Source: Mesorhizobium sp. 113-3-3 (lineage in GTDB: Bacteria; Pseudomonadota; Alphaproteobacteria; Rhizobiales; Rhizobiaceae). Taken from it: a DNA stretch of 64,000 nucleotides. The notes below the pieces were generated by a model. That model saw nothing but the letters and a program-made list of their open reading frames with translations. It was not told where the DNA came from and ran no database searches. The position numbers and the translations under genes were made by a program. The stretch is taken from NCBI RefSeq assembly GCF_016756495.1, contig NZ_AP023243.1:2980501-3044500 (forward strand), read 5' to 3'. Numbering within the stretch: the first letter of the stretch is position 1; each line of letters starts with the position of its first letter. This document shows positions 50,989 to 59,622 of the stretch, in pieces.

Positions 50989-53900
50989 TTACTTTCCCAT
51001 GTTACCGATCTCAAGGAGACGATGCTCAATCGCATCGTCCTGAATTGTCTCCCTACCAAAAATCAGCTTCGCCGTTTTGAGGGCGCGGCGCTCAAACGTG
51101 GGCGAAAGCCGCTCACGAGCGAGGGCCACGGAGCGCTGAATAAGCCTCTCGGCAGCCAGGGAGTCTTCCGGCTGGCCGTGATGCATTGCCAGCGCTTCGA
51201 CCCTGAGAACCTCGCACTCGCCCCACGTCTCTCCCTCTGAGACAAGCGTCTTGGCGAGCTCGCACAGTTGCATTGCCTCAGATGTCTTGCCGACTGCCAC
51301 GCATGCTTCGGCATAAAATGCTATCATGTTGGGAACTGACAGCTTCCACCCGATTGCAGCCAGGTTTTCCAGTGCCTCCGACATAAGCTGGAGTCCGCTT
51401 GCTAGTCTCCCGGACTGAAAAGAAGCCCAGCCTAGGAAGAAATCTCCGAAGATTTGGAACACGCGAAGGCTGTTTTCTGCTGAAAAGGTCACGAGGCGGC
51501 GAGACTGTGAGACAACGTTCTCAACCTCACCATTGTAGGCCGCGATGAACCCACCGATGTAACCAATCGCAATTGCAGTGGAGAGGGGATGACGCAGTTC
51601 ATCTGCATGGCGCAGCGTCTCGATCCCTAAAGTGGCGGCCTCATGGTCCCTCCCCGAATAAAACAATACAAGGCTCAGCAGAGCTTGGCCCGTAATCTTG
51701 GAATTCGCTCCAAAGAGGTAGGTTACCGAGTTGTCCACATCGGGGTTATAATTCAAAATGGAGGAAGAAAGGGCGCGCTCGGCCTCCTTCGACTGGCCAT
51801 TGGCAAAGAGCGCCATCCCCAGCAGGCGGTTACCGATTGTCTCGCCGGGTTGATAGTTTCGCGCCGCAGCGAGATCCAAAAAGGCCTGAGCTGTCGCAAG
51901 CGCAGCATGAACATGACCCGTAGTGATTTCCCAAGTGAACCGTGCGTATAGGAACGGAAAGACGTACGGTGACGGATGCTTCTCGCACAAAGATAATCCC
52001 GCTGAGCAACACTCGAATACTTCGGGAGCGCAGAACCCCTTCACCGCGACATAAGGCCCGACCAAGGAGGCCCTCACCATCAATTCGAGGGGAATGTAGC
52101 CGGGGCTATCTCTTATCTGTCCAACTGCATCCAAAGCTCTGCTCAGGCTATTTATAGCCTCGACATTGGCTGAGCGTCTTGCTGCCTCGGTCCCTGCCTT
52201 TAACCAGGCTTCGGCAGCCTTCTCGTACATCGCCGCACCGGTGAGGTGGTGTGCCAGGACCTCGGCCACCGGTGGGGTGTTGTTCGACAGCAATGCGCTT
52301 ACGATGCGTCGGTGGCTCTCATGTCTGATTGCGTGCACCATGCCTCCGTAACAGACGCGGTTCAGAAGAGCGTGCCGAAAATCGTAGACCTCCTCCGACG
52401 ATCCGCCGCTGACTGCGACTACGCCTTCGTGGATGAGAGCGGCGAGTTTGGCTTGGATTTGATCTGGTGGCTCTCCCAGGGCCAAGCTTAGAATCTGCAC
52501 TGAAATCGGTTCGCCAAACGCGGACATCACGCGCAGCAGCGGCTGCATCGATGGCACACTGTCGAGACGCTCCGAAAGGAGTTCGGCCAACAACAATGGA
52601 ATTTCATACCTACGCACATTCTTCGGCGGCTCGCGTGTGGCCAGGTGGCCGCGATGCTCTAGTGCCGCGATAGCCAGTTCTTCAAGGTAAAAGGGGATGC
52701 CATCCGAGAGCTCGACGATTTGCCTGGTCGTATGATGACCAAGTTGATCGGTACCGGGAACCCAGCTGAGGACTTCATGGCTGTCGGCAAAATTCAAGGG
52801 CTCCAGATCAATCGAGTGAGGATATCTCTCCCGGGCGCTCACCTCCAATTTCTTTCTTGAGGCCAGCATGACGAGGAGGGGCCGACCCTTGAGCCGTTCG
52901 ATAAGAATTTCAATGAATTCCCTCGACGACGGATCAAGCCAATGCACGTCGTCCAGAAACAGAATGCAAGGCGCAGGTCCGAGGAGTCTCTCGAATATCC
53001 CAAGAAGCAGGCCAAATTCGATCTTCTTGCGATGTCTTGGCTGGGCGCTGCCGAGTCTTGCCTGATCGACACTTTCCAACCCCAGCAAGGAGCGCATGAC
53101 GTGGCGCTCGACGTCTCCTTCTATGCCGAATTGCTTCAAGAATTTATCGGTTTTATCAGAGACATTGGCAGCGGAATCGGTTTGCATCGCTCCTGCCGAG
53201 GATCGGAGAAATCCTACAATCGGATGCAGGGGAATCGCTGCAGCTATCTCGGAGCAGTTCAGTTTAACATAAGTAGCATCCGCCGTATCCGAGGACTTTC
53301 GAAACTCTTCGACGAGGCGAGATTTTCCGACGCCCGCTTCTCCATAGATAAATAGGGTGCTCTGTGATTGATACACTTGCACATTTCGCCAAGCTTCCTG
53401 AATCATATCGAGTTCAGCACCTCGGCCAATGATCCTCGTGGAGCCCCGCTGGAAACGGGCTGAACTCCTATCTGCGGCCATCTTAGGTCCCTTGATCTCA
53501 GAGACATGGATTGCCCTACTGAATCCTTTTAGTCGTCGGGCGCCAATCGGCTGCGTTTCGAACCCCCCCTCAAGGACCTCCACGGTCTCGTGCGAGGCCA
53601 GCACTGCGTCCGCCCCGGCCAGACCTTGTATCCGGCTAGCGAGGTTTACGGCTTCGCCAGTGAGGCTGTGACTGATCCGCCATGTCTGGGTCCGCTCGGG
53701 GCTAACCAATATAAGGCCGCTGCTAAGGCCAACCTTAGCATGAATGCTCGGCATGGATCCGAGCCCGGACGAGAAGTCGGTGCAACGGATGGTCTCGACG
53801 ATCGCCAGAGACGCACGCACGGCCCGTTCGGCATCGTTGCCGTGAGCGCGAGGGAAGCCAAACTGGAACAGTACCCCATCGCCTGCTGAGGAAACGACGG

Positions 53901-54093
53901 CTCCCCCATGCCGGTTCACAACATCGATGCAAATCGACTGGAATTTGTCCAGGATTGTTCGAATTGCTTCTCGGTCATGCGTTTGTGATAAAGCGGAAGA
54001 ACCAACGATGTCACAGAAGGCAACCGTGAGATAGCGATGTTCCGAGGTCGACTGCAAACTGCGGTCCGTCATAGCCTCGTGGTCGTCCGACAT
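50989..54093 (-). CDS. Class III adenylate/guanylate cyclase fused to AAA ATPase and TPR regulator
   Basis: Encodes 1034 residues from the ATG at 54093 (a GTG at 54123 is also in frame). Residues about 20-200 are a class III cyclase domain with both metal aspartates (FCDIVGSS, Asp28; SAGDGVLFQF, Asp72) and the Asn150/Arg154 pair of GEAVNLASRI, so it may be active. The ATPase domain follows: Walker A GEAGVGKS at 251-258, LFLDDVHWLDPSSREF as Walker B, with LEELAIAALEHRG and later STAND-like segments. The last 500 residues are TPR-like helical repeats. The architecture matches the cyclase-AAA-TPR signalling proteins common in rhizobia. First gene of the run that leads to the radical SAM and Crp genes. 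Confidence 0.87.
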   Translation of the reverse strand: MSDDHEAMTDRSLQSTSEHRYLTVAFCDIVGSSALSQTHDREAIRTILDKFQSICIDVVNRHGGAVVSSAGDGVLFQFGFPRAHGNDAERAVRASLAIVETIRCTDFSSGLGSMPSIHAKVGLSSGLILVSPERTQTWRISHSLTGEAVNLASRIQGLAGADAVLASHETVEVLEGGFETQPIGARRLKGFSRAIHVSEIKGPKMAADRSSARFQRGSTRIIGRGAELDMIQEAWRNVQVYQSQSTLFIYGEAGVGKSRLVEEFRKSSDTADATYVKLNCSEIAAAIPLHPIVGFLRSSAGAMQTDSAANVSDKTDKFLKQFGIEGDVERHVMRSLLGLESVDQARLGSAQPRHRKKIEFGLLLGIFERLLGPAPCILFLDDVHWLDPSSREFIEILIERLKGRPLLVMLASRKKLEVSARERYPHSIDLEPLNFADSHEVLSWVPGTDQLGHHTTRQIVELSDGIPFYLEELAIAALEHRGHLATREPPKNVRRYEIPLLLAELLSERLDSVPSMQPLLRVMSAFGEPISVQILSLALGEPPDQIQAKLAALIHEGVVAVSGGSSEEVYDFRHALLNRVCYGGMVHAIRHESHRRIVSALLSNNTPPVAEVLAHHLTGAAMYEKAAEAWLKAGTEAARRSANVEAINSLSRALDAVGQIRDSPGYIPLELMVRASLVGPYVAVKGFCAPEVFECCSAGLSLCEKHPSPYVFPFLYARFTWEITTGHVHAALATAQAFLDLAAARNYQPGETIGNRLLGMALFANGQSKEAERALSSSILNYNPDVDNSVTYLFGANSKITGQALLSLVLFYSGRDHEAATLGIETLRHADELRHPLSTAIAIGYIGGFIAAYNGEVENVVSQSRRLVTFSAENSLRVFQIFGDFFLGWASFQSGRLASGLQLMSEALENLAAIGWKLSVPNMIAFYAEACVAVGKTSEAMQLCELAKTLVSEGETWGECEVLRVEALAMHHGQPEDSLAAERLIQRSVALARERLSPTFERRALKTAKLIFGRETIQDDAIEHRLLEIGNMGK

Positions 54094-54123
54094 GGCGATC
54101 GCCCGCAGCGGTTGCGAGAACAC

Positions 54124-54574
54124 TTGATGATAATGTAATTATTACCCCCCGTGAAGCTCTCGAAATGAGTTGCATTTATCTGCAGGCTGTTGCGTCGACG
54201 AAGGGCCCTTTGCCTAGCCGTCTGTCGGTGGACGAATGCCTTTAGTGGTTGCTTCCAATTTACCCTGAAATTCGTGTTATTCGAACGTTCGAAGATTTGG
54301 CGATTGAACCGCCTGAATTTTGTCGCCGGTCGATTGAGGACTGGTCTGTTATCATTTTGAGACCCCTACAAAGCCATAAAAGGGCTTACCGAGGTTGATT
54401 TGCTGGGAGTCGTGAGACTTCTGGCCACTTTCAGTAGGGCGGCCAGATTCCCAACTCTGCCATTTAAGCCTACAGCCAGGCATCTGGCGTATGGACCAGC
54501 CAGCTCTTGCTGAGTTCCCCTATGATAAGCCCTTTGGCCGGTAGGGGCGGCTTCGATCGAAGGCTGGTTCGCCA
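54124..54574. other. Intergenic region upstream of the cyclase gene, no gene seen
   Basis: About 450 AT-rich bases. An AT dyad ATAAT-GTA-ATTAT (54130-54142) lies just upstream of the cyclase start, and a perfect 14-base palindrome TTCGAACGTTCGAA at 54280-54293. No credible coding frame. It probably holds the cyclase promoter. Confidence 0.5.
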
Positions 54575-54575
54575 C

Positions 54576-54895
54576 CTACCGCTCCTCCACAATCCGCAAA
54601 TACGCCGGCGTCACAAACAGCACGATCAGCCGGAACAAAATCCGCCGCGCCCCCTCCTGCATCTGCAGGATGGTCAAGAGCGTCGTCAGCACGGTCAGGA
54701 TCAGGGCGCCGATGATGGTGCCGGTGTAGCCGCCGCGGCCGCCGAAGATGCCGCCGATGACTGCCGCCGCTACCGAGGGCGGGACCAGGTGTTCGGCGAG
54801 AGCGACGGGGCCTTGATCAGGCCGATAATATGGAGCAGGCGCCGGCGAGCCGGCTCGAGGTGACGTAGAGTGCCGTGATGACCTGCCAGTATTGC
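54576..54895 (-). pseudogene. Remnant of the 3' end of an ABC permease gene
   Basis: On the minus strand, VAAAVIGGIFGGRGGYTGTI and IGALILTVLTTLLTILQMQE then LRIVEER match the end of the permease encoded at 57426-58406, and homology starts at the stop codon. Small indels (loss of six bases, slipped bases near 54830) destroy the frame upstream. Nucleotide differences at many positions show it is old or came from a paralogous permease. It ends abruptly beside the right direct repeat. Confidence 0.85.
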
Positions 54896-54897
54896 AG

Positions 54898-54979
54898 CAA
54901 GACCGGGCATCAACCGGCGCTTGGCTGGCTGCGGGAGACAAGCTGCAGACCCGGGCTCAGACGCGTCAGTTGTGAGCAC
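54898..54979 (+). repeat. Right direct repeat bounding the islet
   Basis: GACCGGGCATCAACCGGCGC...GCGGGAGACAAGCTGCAG...GTCAGTTG corresponds to 47712-47793, same orientation. It abuts the permease remnant, so this point is a junction of two unrelated sequences. Confidence 0.7.
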
Positions 54980-55602
54980 GACTTGGGCCGGACGACAGAA
55001 ATCGCGGTGGCTGGCAATGCGCTATCGCGAAAACCAATGCACGCTGGTCTCCTTCAAATGAATGAAGCCGTGGATTTCATATGAGCAGATGCTAACGGAA
55101 AGCTGAGAGGCCTTCGAGCCATCACAGGCTGGCTAGGCTTCTCAAAGCTCACTCCCTGTAGCGTAGCCGCTGGACAACCGCATACATGTGGCAGGTGGTG
55201 AAGACTATGATTTCCTGGCGTAGAATGGGGCATAGCGGACGACCAGCCTTGCGAGCCGATCAAGAGCCAACGTCAAAGCTCGTGAAATACTGATGCGACA
55301 CCAAGCGACCGGTGTGACATGGCGGTGCTTTTTAGGGCTGGAGTTCCAGGAACTGCAGGGCATGCCAGGCCAGTGGCCGGCGCACGGACCAAGCCGTGCC
55401 TGCGAACCCGTCGCTCATCGCCGGTCACCAAACCATGCACCGACGCGCAGCGGTGGTCTGTCACCGGAACTCGGCCTGAACGGCATTCTTCCAGGGGCGG
55501 GCGAGTGGCTTGTCCGCGGTTCGTCTTCGAGGCGGATGCACGTCCGACGTAACGGTCGCCGCGTCTTTGTCGTCAACTCATCCCAAGAGCCGGGGCGTCG
55601 CC
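54980..55602. other. Intergenic region, no gene seen
   Basis: About 620 bases between the scar and the membrane enzyme. Composition is mixed and no frame has credible coding content or a ribosome-binding site. The stretch from about 55320 is GC-richer. A promoter for the gene at 55603 should lie here, but I cannot place it. Confidence 0.45.
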
Positions 55603-57375
55603 ATGCCGGCCGCAGGTGAACGCGCCGATCAGGCTCCGGCCGATCATCACAGTCGCTGGGGCGTCGTAGCCGTATGTGTCAAATTGATCATGATCGCCGG
55701 TTTCGTGGCGATCACCAGTTTCGACTTCTGGGATCGAGTCGGGAATCTCGTTGCCAACGGGCGCTTCACCACGCTGGCCTCATTCCTCGCAATCTGGGGA
55801 CTGGCGATAGTGGCGTTGTTGTTTGCAGCATTTCAGCCCCGGCTCGTCACACGTCTCCTCTGGGCCGTGCCGCTTGCCCTGTCGAGCGCGGCAGCCTGGC
55901 TCTATTTCAAGGCAAGCAACGCCGATCTGTCGGTCTTCGATATTCTTTCCCTTTGGGCGAGCCGCAATTCCGTCGGCGAGGCCGCCAGTTTCTACGATCG
56001 GCTGATCTGGCCCGCCGCCGCGATCATGGCCTTTGGCGTGGCGTCGCTTTCGGTTCCGCCAGCAGCGAAAGGCGCCCGGCTATCGAGATGGATGGGGCGC
56101 ATGGCCTGGCTGCCCGTGTTGCCGATCCTGATTATTGCCGCCGTGGTTTACGCCAAGGACGGCGGGGGCTCCTCGGGCATGCCGAAACAATTCGCTCCGC
56201 TGGCTCTTTCCGCGATGGCCGCGGAGCGGATCATGACACAAGGTGCTCCAGAGCGCCGCTCCGTCGCATGGAACGCCACAGCGCAGAACAGGCCCCGCGA
56301 CATCGTCATGATGATCGACGAAAGCGTTCGCGGGGATTTCGTCGATCTGACGCCTGGCAATTCGCACACGCCCCGCATCGCCGCCCTCGCGGGCAAACTC
56401 GTCAATTTCGGTCCCGCCGTGTCCGGCGGCGACTGCAGCGTCTATTCGAACGCCATACTGCGTCTCGCGGCGTCGCGTCGCGACCTGGCCCATTCCGTCA
56501 ATACCAACCCGACAATCTGGCAGTACGCCAAGAAGGCCGGATACCGGACGGTGTATATCGACGCGCAGTCGACCGCCAAGGCAGTCGTCGTCCTGGGGAA
56601 CACGAACTTCATGACGGCGCGAGAAAAGCATGACATCGACAAGACCTATCTCATAGACGATGTAGCCATGGACCACGCCGATCTCCGTTTGATAGAGATC
56701 CTGCGCGGCGAGCTGGCCGGCAGCCAGCCAGTGTTCGTCTACGCCAACAAGAACGGCGCGCATTTTCCCTATGACTGGTCATATCCTCCATCGGAAGCGG
56801 TCTACGGCCCCACAGTGGCGTCGGCGGGTCGGGATACGGTTGCGACACGCATGGCATCCTACCGCAACGCAATCCGCTGGTCGGTCGATTATTTCATGCA
56901 AGAACTGTTCGAGAGAGCCGATCTTTCGAATACCGCGATGCTCTATACTTCCGACCACGGGCAGCTGCTGAAAGTCGGCGAATCGACCCACTGCACCATC
57001 TTCAATCCCGATCCGCGCGTGGGTCTGGTTCCGTTGATGGCCTATGCCGCCGATCCGGCGCTGAGGGCGCGTTTCGCGGCCGGCGCCGCGGCCAATCGCG
57101 GCAAGGCGAGCCATTTCCAGATCGTTCCTACCGTGCTGGAGCTGATGGGATACAGTCCCGCCGACATCGCGTCCGAATACGACGAGTCGCTCTTCGCCGC
57201 GACGTCCCACCCGGTGCAATTCACCAGCGGCGATATCTTTGGGTTGTTCTCCGATTCCGTGCACTGGAATCCGTTGGATCTGTCACAGGACTACCTCGAA
57301 CCTGACGCGAAGACATTGCTGCCGGGCAAGCCGCCGGCGCAGGCGAGCACCCTTACCGCAGGGACATCGCAGTGA
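55603..57375 (+). CDS. Sulfatase/phosphoethanolamine-transferase-like membrane protein
   Basis: Encodes 590 residues from an ATG at 55603. Five or so hydrophobic helices (about 21-42, 58-76, 82-102, 134-152, 168-184) are followed by a large domain of the alkaline phosphatase superfamily: IVMMIDESVRGDF (Glu240 as metal ligand), then SGGDCSVYSNAILR, where the nucleophile (Thr in EptA) would be Ser, DAQSTAK, and MLYTSDHGQLLKVGESTHC with the Asp-His metal pair. Layout and length fit EptA/Cj0256-type enzymes that modify lipid A or glycans with phosphoethanolamine. The nucleophile assignment is tentative. It is inserted between the permease remnant and the intact permease. Confidence 0.78.
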   Translation: MPAAGERADQAPADHHSRWGVVAVCVKLIMIAGFVAITSFDFWDRVGNLVANGRFTTLASFLAIWGLAIVALLFAAFQPRLVTRLLWAVPLALSSAAAWLYFKASNADLSVFDILSLWASRNSVGEAASFYDRLIWPAAAIMAFGVASLSVPPAAKGARLSRWMGRMAWLPVLPILIIAAVVYAKDGGGSSGMPKQFAPLALSAMAAERIMTQGAPERRSVAWNATAQNRPRDIVMMIDESVRGDFVDLTPGNSHTPRIAALAGKLVNFGPAVSGGDCSVYSNAILRLAASRRDLAHSVNTNPTIWQYAKKAGYRTVYIDAQSTAKAVVVLGNTNFMTAREKHDIDKTYLIDDVAMDHADLRLIEILRGELAGSQPVFVYANKNGAHFPYDWSYPPSEAVYGPTVASAGRDTVATRMASYRNAIRWSVDYFMQELFERADLSNTAMLYTSDHGQLLKVGESTHCTIFNPDPRVGLVPLMAYAADPALRARFAAGAAANRGKASHFQIVPTVLELMGYSPADIASEYDESLFAATSHPVQFTSGDIFGLFSDSVHWNPLDLSQDYLEPDAKTLLPGKPPAQASTLTAGTSQ

Positions 57376-57425
57376 GCCTGGCTGGCTCGATGCAGACGGC
57401 CTAAAGCGGCCGGTCAACCCATCAA

Positions 57426-58406
57426 CTACCGCTCCTCCACAATCCTCAGATAAGCCGCCGTCACAAACAGCACGATCAGCCCAAACAAAATCCGTCTCGC
57501 CCCCTCCGGCATCTGCAAAATTGTCAACAGCGTCGTCAGCACGGTCAGGATCAGGGCGCCGATGATGGTGCCGGTGTAGCCGCCGCGGCCGCCGAAGATG
57601 GAGGTGCCGCCGATGACGGCTGCCGCCACCGATGGCAGGACGAGGGGCTCGGCGAGCGAGAGCGATGGGGCCTTGATCAAGCCGATATAGAGCAGGCCGG
57701 TTATGCCGGCGAGCAGGCTCGAGGTGACGTAGAGCGCGGTGATGACCTGCCAGTACTGCACGCCCGACAGGCGTGTCGCGCGCTCATTGTCGCCGACGGC
57801 GTAGAGCAGGCGGCCGAAGCCGGTGCGGGCCAGCGTGAAGACGATCAGTGCGGCCAGCGGTATGAACAGCAACAGGGCGTTGGGAAAGCCCCAGGTGACG
57901 CCGGTGCCGAGCCAGGCGAGGAAGTCGGGGATTTTCGCGCCCGAGGCGATCACCGTGCGCTGGTAGACCTGCAGGCAGCCGGTGCCGATCAGGCTTGTGC
58001 CCAGCGTCATGATCAGCGGGTGGACGCGGAAGACGCCGACGCCGATGCCGTTGACCAGGCCGATCAGCACCGCCGGCATCATCGCCAGCAGGAAAGCGAT
58101 AGAAGGGTCCTGGCTGACGATTTGCGTGGCCATGATGAAGGCGCTCATCGTCGCCACCGTGCCGACCGAGAGGTCGATGCCGCCGGTCAGCATGGTCATG
58201 GTCTGGCAGCCGGCCAGGATCGCCAGCGGAATGGCGAACTTTATCGTGTTGGCGATCCAGCGCTCGTTGACGATGCCGGGCCGCAGGAATTGCAGGATCA
58301 CCACCAGGATGACGAGCAGGATGATCAGCGGGACGAGCGGCCGGTCGGCCATGAAGCGCTTTATGCGGCGGCCGAAGGGGACGGGGGTGATCGCTGACGT
58401 GCTCAT
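57426..58406 (-). CDS. Sugar ABC transporter permease (RbsC-type), distal
   Basis: Encodes 326 residues with about nine hydrophobic segments. CUT2 motifs: WIANTIKFAIPLAILAGCQT, MTMLTGGIDLSVGTVATMSA and SVAAAVIGGTSIFGGRGGYT. Last gene of the minus-strand polyol operon, separated from the other permease gene by a 244-base palindromic repeat region. A diverged copy of its last 100 or so codons lies at 54576-54895. Confidence 0.92.
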   Translation of the reverse strand: MSTSAITPVPFGRRIKRFMADRPLVPLIILLVILVVILQFLRPGIVNERWIANTIKFAIPLAILAGCQTMTMLTGGIDLSVGTVATMSAFIMATQIVSQDPSIAFLLAMMPAVLIGLVNGIGVGVFRVHPLIMTLGTSLIGTGCLQVYQRTVIASGAKIPDFLAWLGTGVTWGFPNALLLFIPLAALIVFTLARTGFGRLLYAVGDNERATRLSGVQYWQVITALYVTSSLLAGITGLLYIGLIKAPSLSLAEPLVLPSVAAAVIGGTSIFGGRGGYTGTIIGALILTVLTTLLTILQMPEGARRILFGLIVLFVTAAYLRIVEER

Positions 58407-58439
58407 GGGGTGGCTCGCGATTGGGGTGGCGCGGGGCGT

Positions 58440-58628
58440 CTCTCCCTTCTCCCCTTGTGGGAGAAGGTGGATCGGCGCGCAGCGCCGAGACGGATGAGGG
58501 GTGGGTGACGGAATGCAACGTTGGCGTTCCCTGGAGCACCCCTCATCCGACCTCGCTTCGCGAGGCCACCCCCGGGGCGAGCCAACGGTCTCGCCCGCCC
58601 TTCGGGCCCCACAAGTGGAGAAGGAAGA
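58440..58628. repeat. Inverted repeat, family B, within the sugar operon
   Basis: Left arm CTTCTCCCCTTGTGGGAGAA and GGATGAGGGGTG; right arm CACCCCTCATCCGACC and, further out, CCCCACAAGTGGAGAAGG. The arms are complementary around a 60-base centre. It differs from family A. Repeats of this kind are common between rhizobial genes. It lies between two permease genes of one operon. Confidence 0.75.
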
Positions 58629-58650
58629 AAGGCGCGCCGATGCCTCCCCA

Positions 58651-59622
58651 TCATTGCCGCCCCCGCATCGTGATGAACGCGCCGAACATCACCACCGCCA
58701 CCATGATGGCGCCTTCGATGATGGCGGTGACGTTGGGGTCGATGGCGAGCAGGGTCAGGTCGGTGCGCACCAGGCGCAGCACGAAGACGGCGACGATGGG
58801 GCCGAGCAGGCCGCCCTTGCCGCCGCCGAGCGCGACGCCGCCCAGCACCACGGCGGCGACGCTGGCCAGCAGGTAGGGGCCGGGGATGGGGGCGCCGATG
58901 CCGGTGCTCATGGTCAGCGCCAGGCCGCCAAAGGCGGCGAACAGGCCCGACAGCGCATAGGCGATGATGCGGGTGCGCTTGACCGGCACGCCTGAGCGGA
59001 ACGCCGCCAGTTCGCTCGAGCCGATGGCGTAGATGGAGAGGCCAAGGCGCGAGCGCCTGAGCGGGATCCAGATCACGCAGAGGCAGACGACCAGCACCAG
59101 CAGCGCCTTGGGCACCCAGGCGTCGATGGCGTCGGGCAGGCCTGAAATCGGCACCGTGCCCGAAATCAGCGCCTTCAGCCATTCGGCGGCCGCACCGCCC
59201 GGCGCGTCCAGCACCAGCAGGGCCGCGCCCTGCAGCACGAACAGCATGGCGAGCGTCACGACGATGTCGGGCACGCGGGTGACGACGATCAACAGGCCGT
59301 TGAGCGCGCCGAGGACAAGACCCATGGCGAGCACGAAGGGCACGACGAACAGCGCGTATTCTTCCGAGGCGCCCGCCATCATCGAGGCGGCGGTGACGCT
59401 GGTCAGCGCCATCATGGCGGCGACCGACAGGTCGATGCCGCCGGCGATGACCACCACCGTTTGGGCTGCCACCGCGAAGGCATACGGCAAGACTGCCCGC
59501 GCCAGCGAGCCGAAATCGCCGCTGCCATAGCCGGGCTGGATGATCTTGGTGGCGATGAACAGGACGATGAGCAGGGCGAACAGGCCGATGACCCAGCCTT
59601 GGCGGCGCAGGAAGTGGTTCAT
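58651..59622 (-). CDS. Sugar ABC transporter permease (RbsC-type), proximal
   Basis: Encodes 323 residues; the ATG at 59622 overlaps the ATPase stop by four bases. CUT2 motifs: YAFAVAAQTVVVIAGGIDLS, VAAMMALTSVTAASMMAG, LLASVAAVVLGGVALGGGKG. It differs from the distal permease, so the transporter likely uses a heterodimeric membrane part. About eight or nine helices. Confidence 0.92.
   Translation of the reverse strand: MNHFLRRQGWVIGLFALLIVLFIATKIIQPGYGSGDFGSLARAVLPYAFAVAAQTVVVIAGGIDLSVAAMMALTSVTAASMMAGASEEYALFVVPFVLAMGLVLGALNGLLIVVTRVPDIVVTLAMLFVLQGAALLVLDAPGGAAAEWLKALISGTVPISGLPDAIDAWVPKALLVLVVCLCVIWIPLRRSRLGLSIYAIGSSELAAFRSGVPVKRTRIIAYALSGLFAAFGGLALTMSTGIGAPIPGPYLLASVAAVVLGGVALGGGKGGLLGPIVAVFVLRLVRTDLTLLAIDPNVTAIIEGAIMVAVVMFGAFITMRGRQ

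Noticed and set aside
54280..54293. TTCGAACGTTCGAA palindrome considered as a LexA box
   Set aside because: Alphaproteobacterial LexA sites follow GTTC-N7-GTTC; this palindrome does not fit and no damage-response gene is adjacent.
54366..54575. Possible small protein or transposase fragment upstream of the permease scar
   Set aside because: No recognisable transposase motif, no ribosome-binding site and AT-rich non-coding composition.
47712..54979. Islet considered as an integrative conjugative or insertion element
   Set aside because: No integrase, transposase, relaxase or terminal inverted repeats are present; only the flanking direct repeats suggest mobility.
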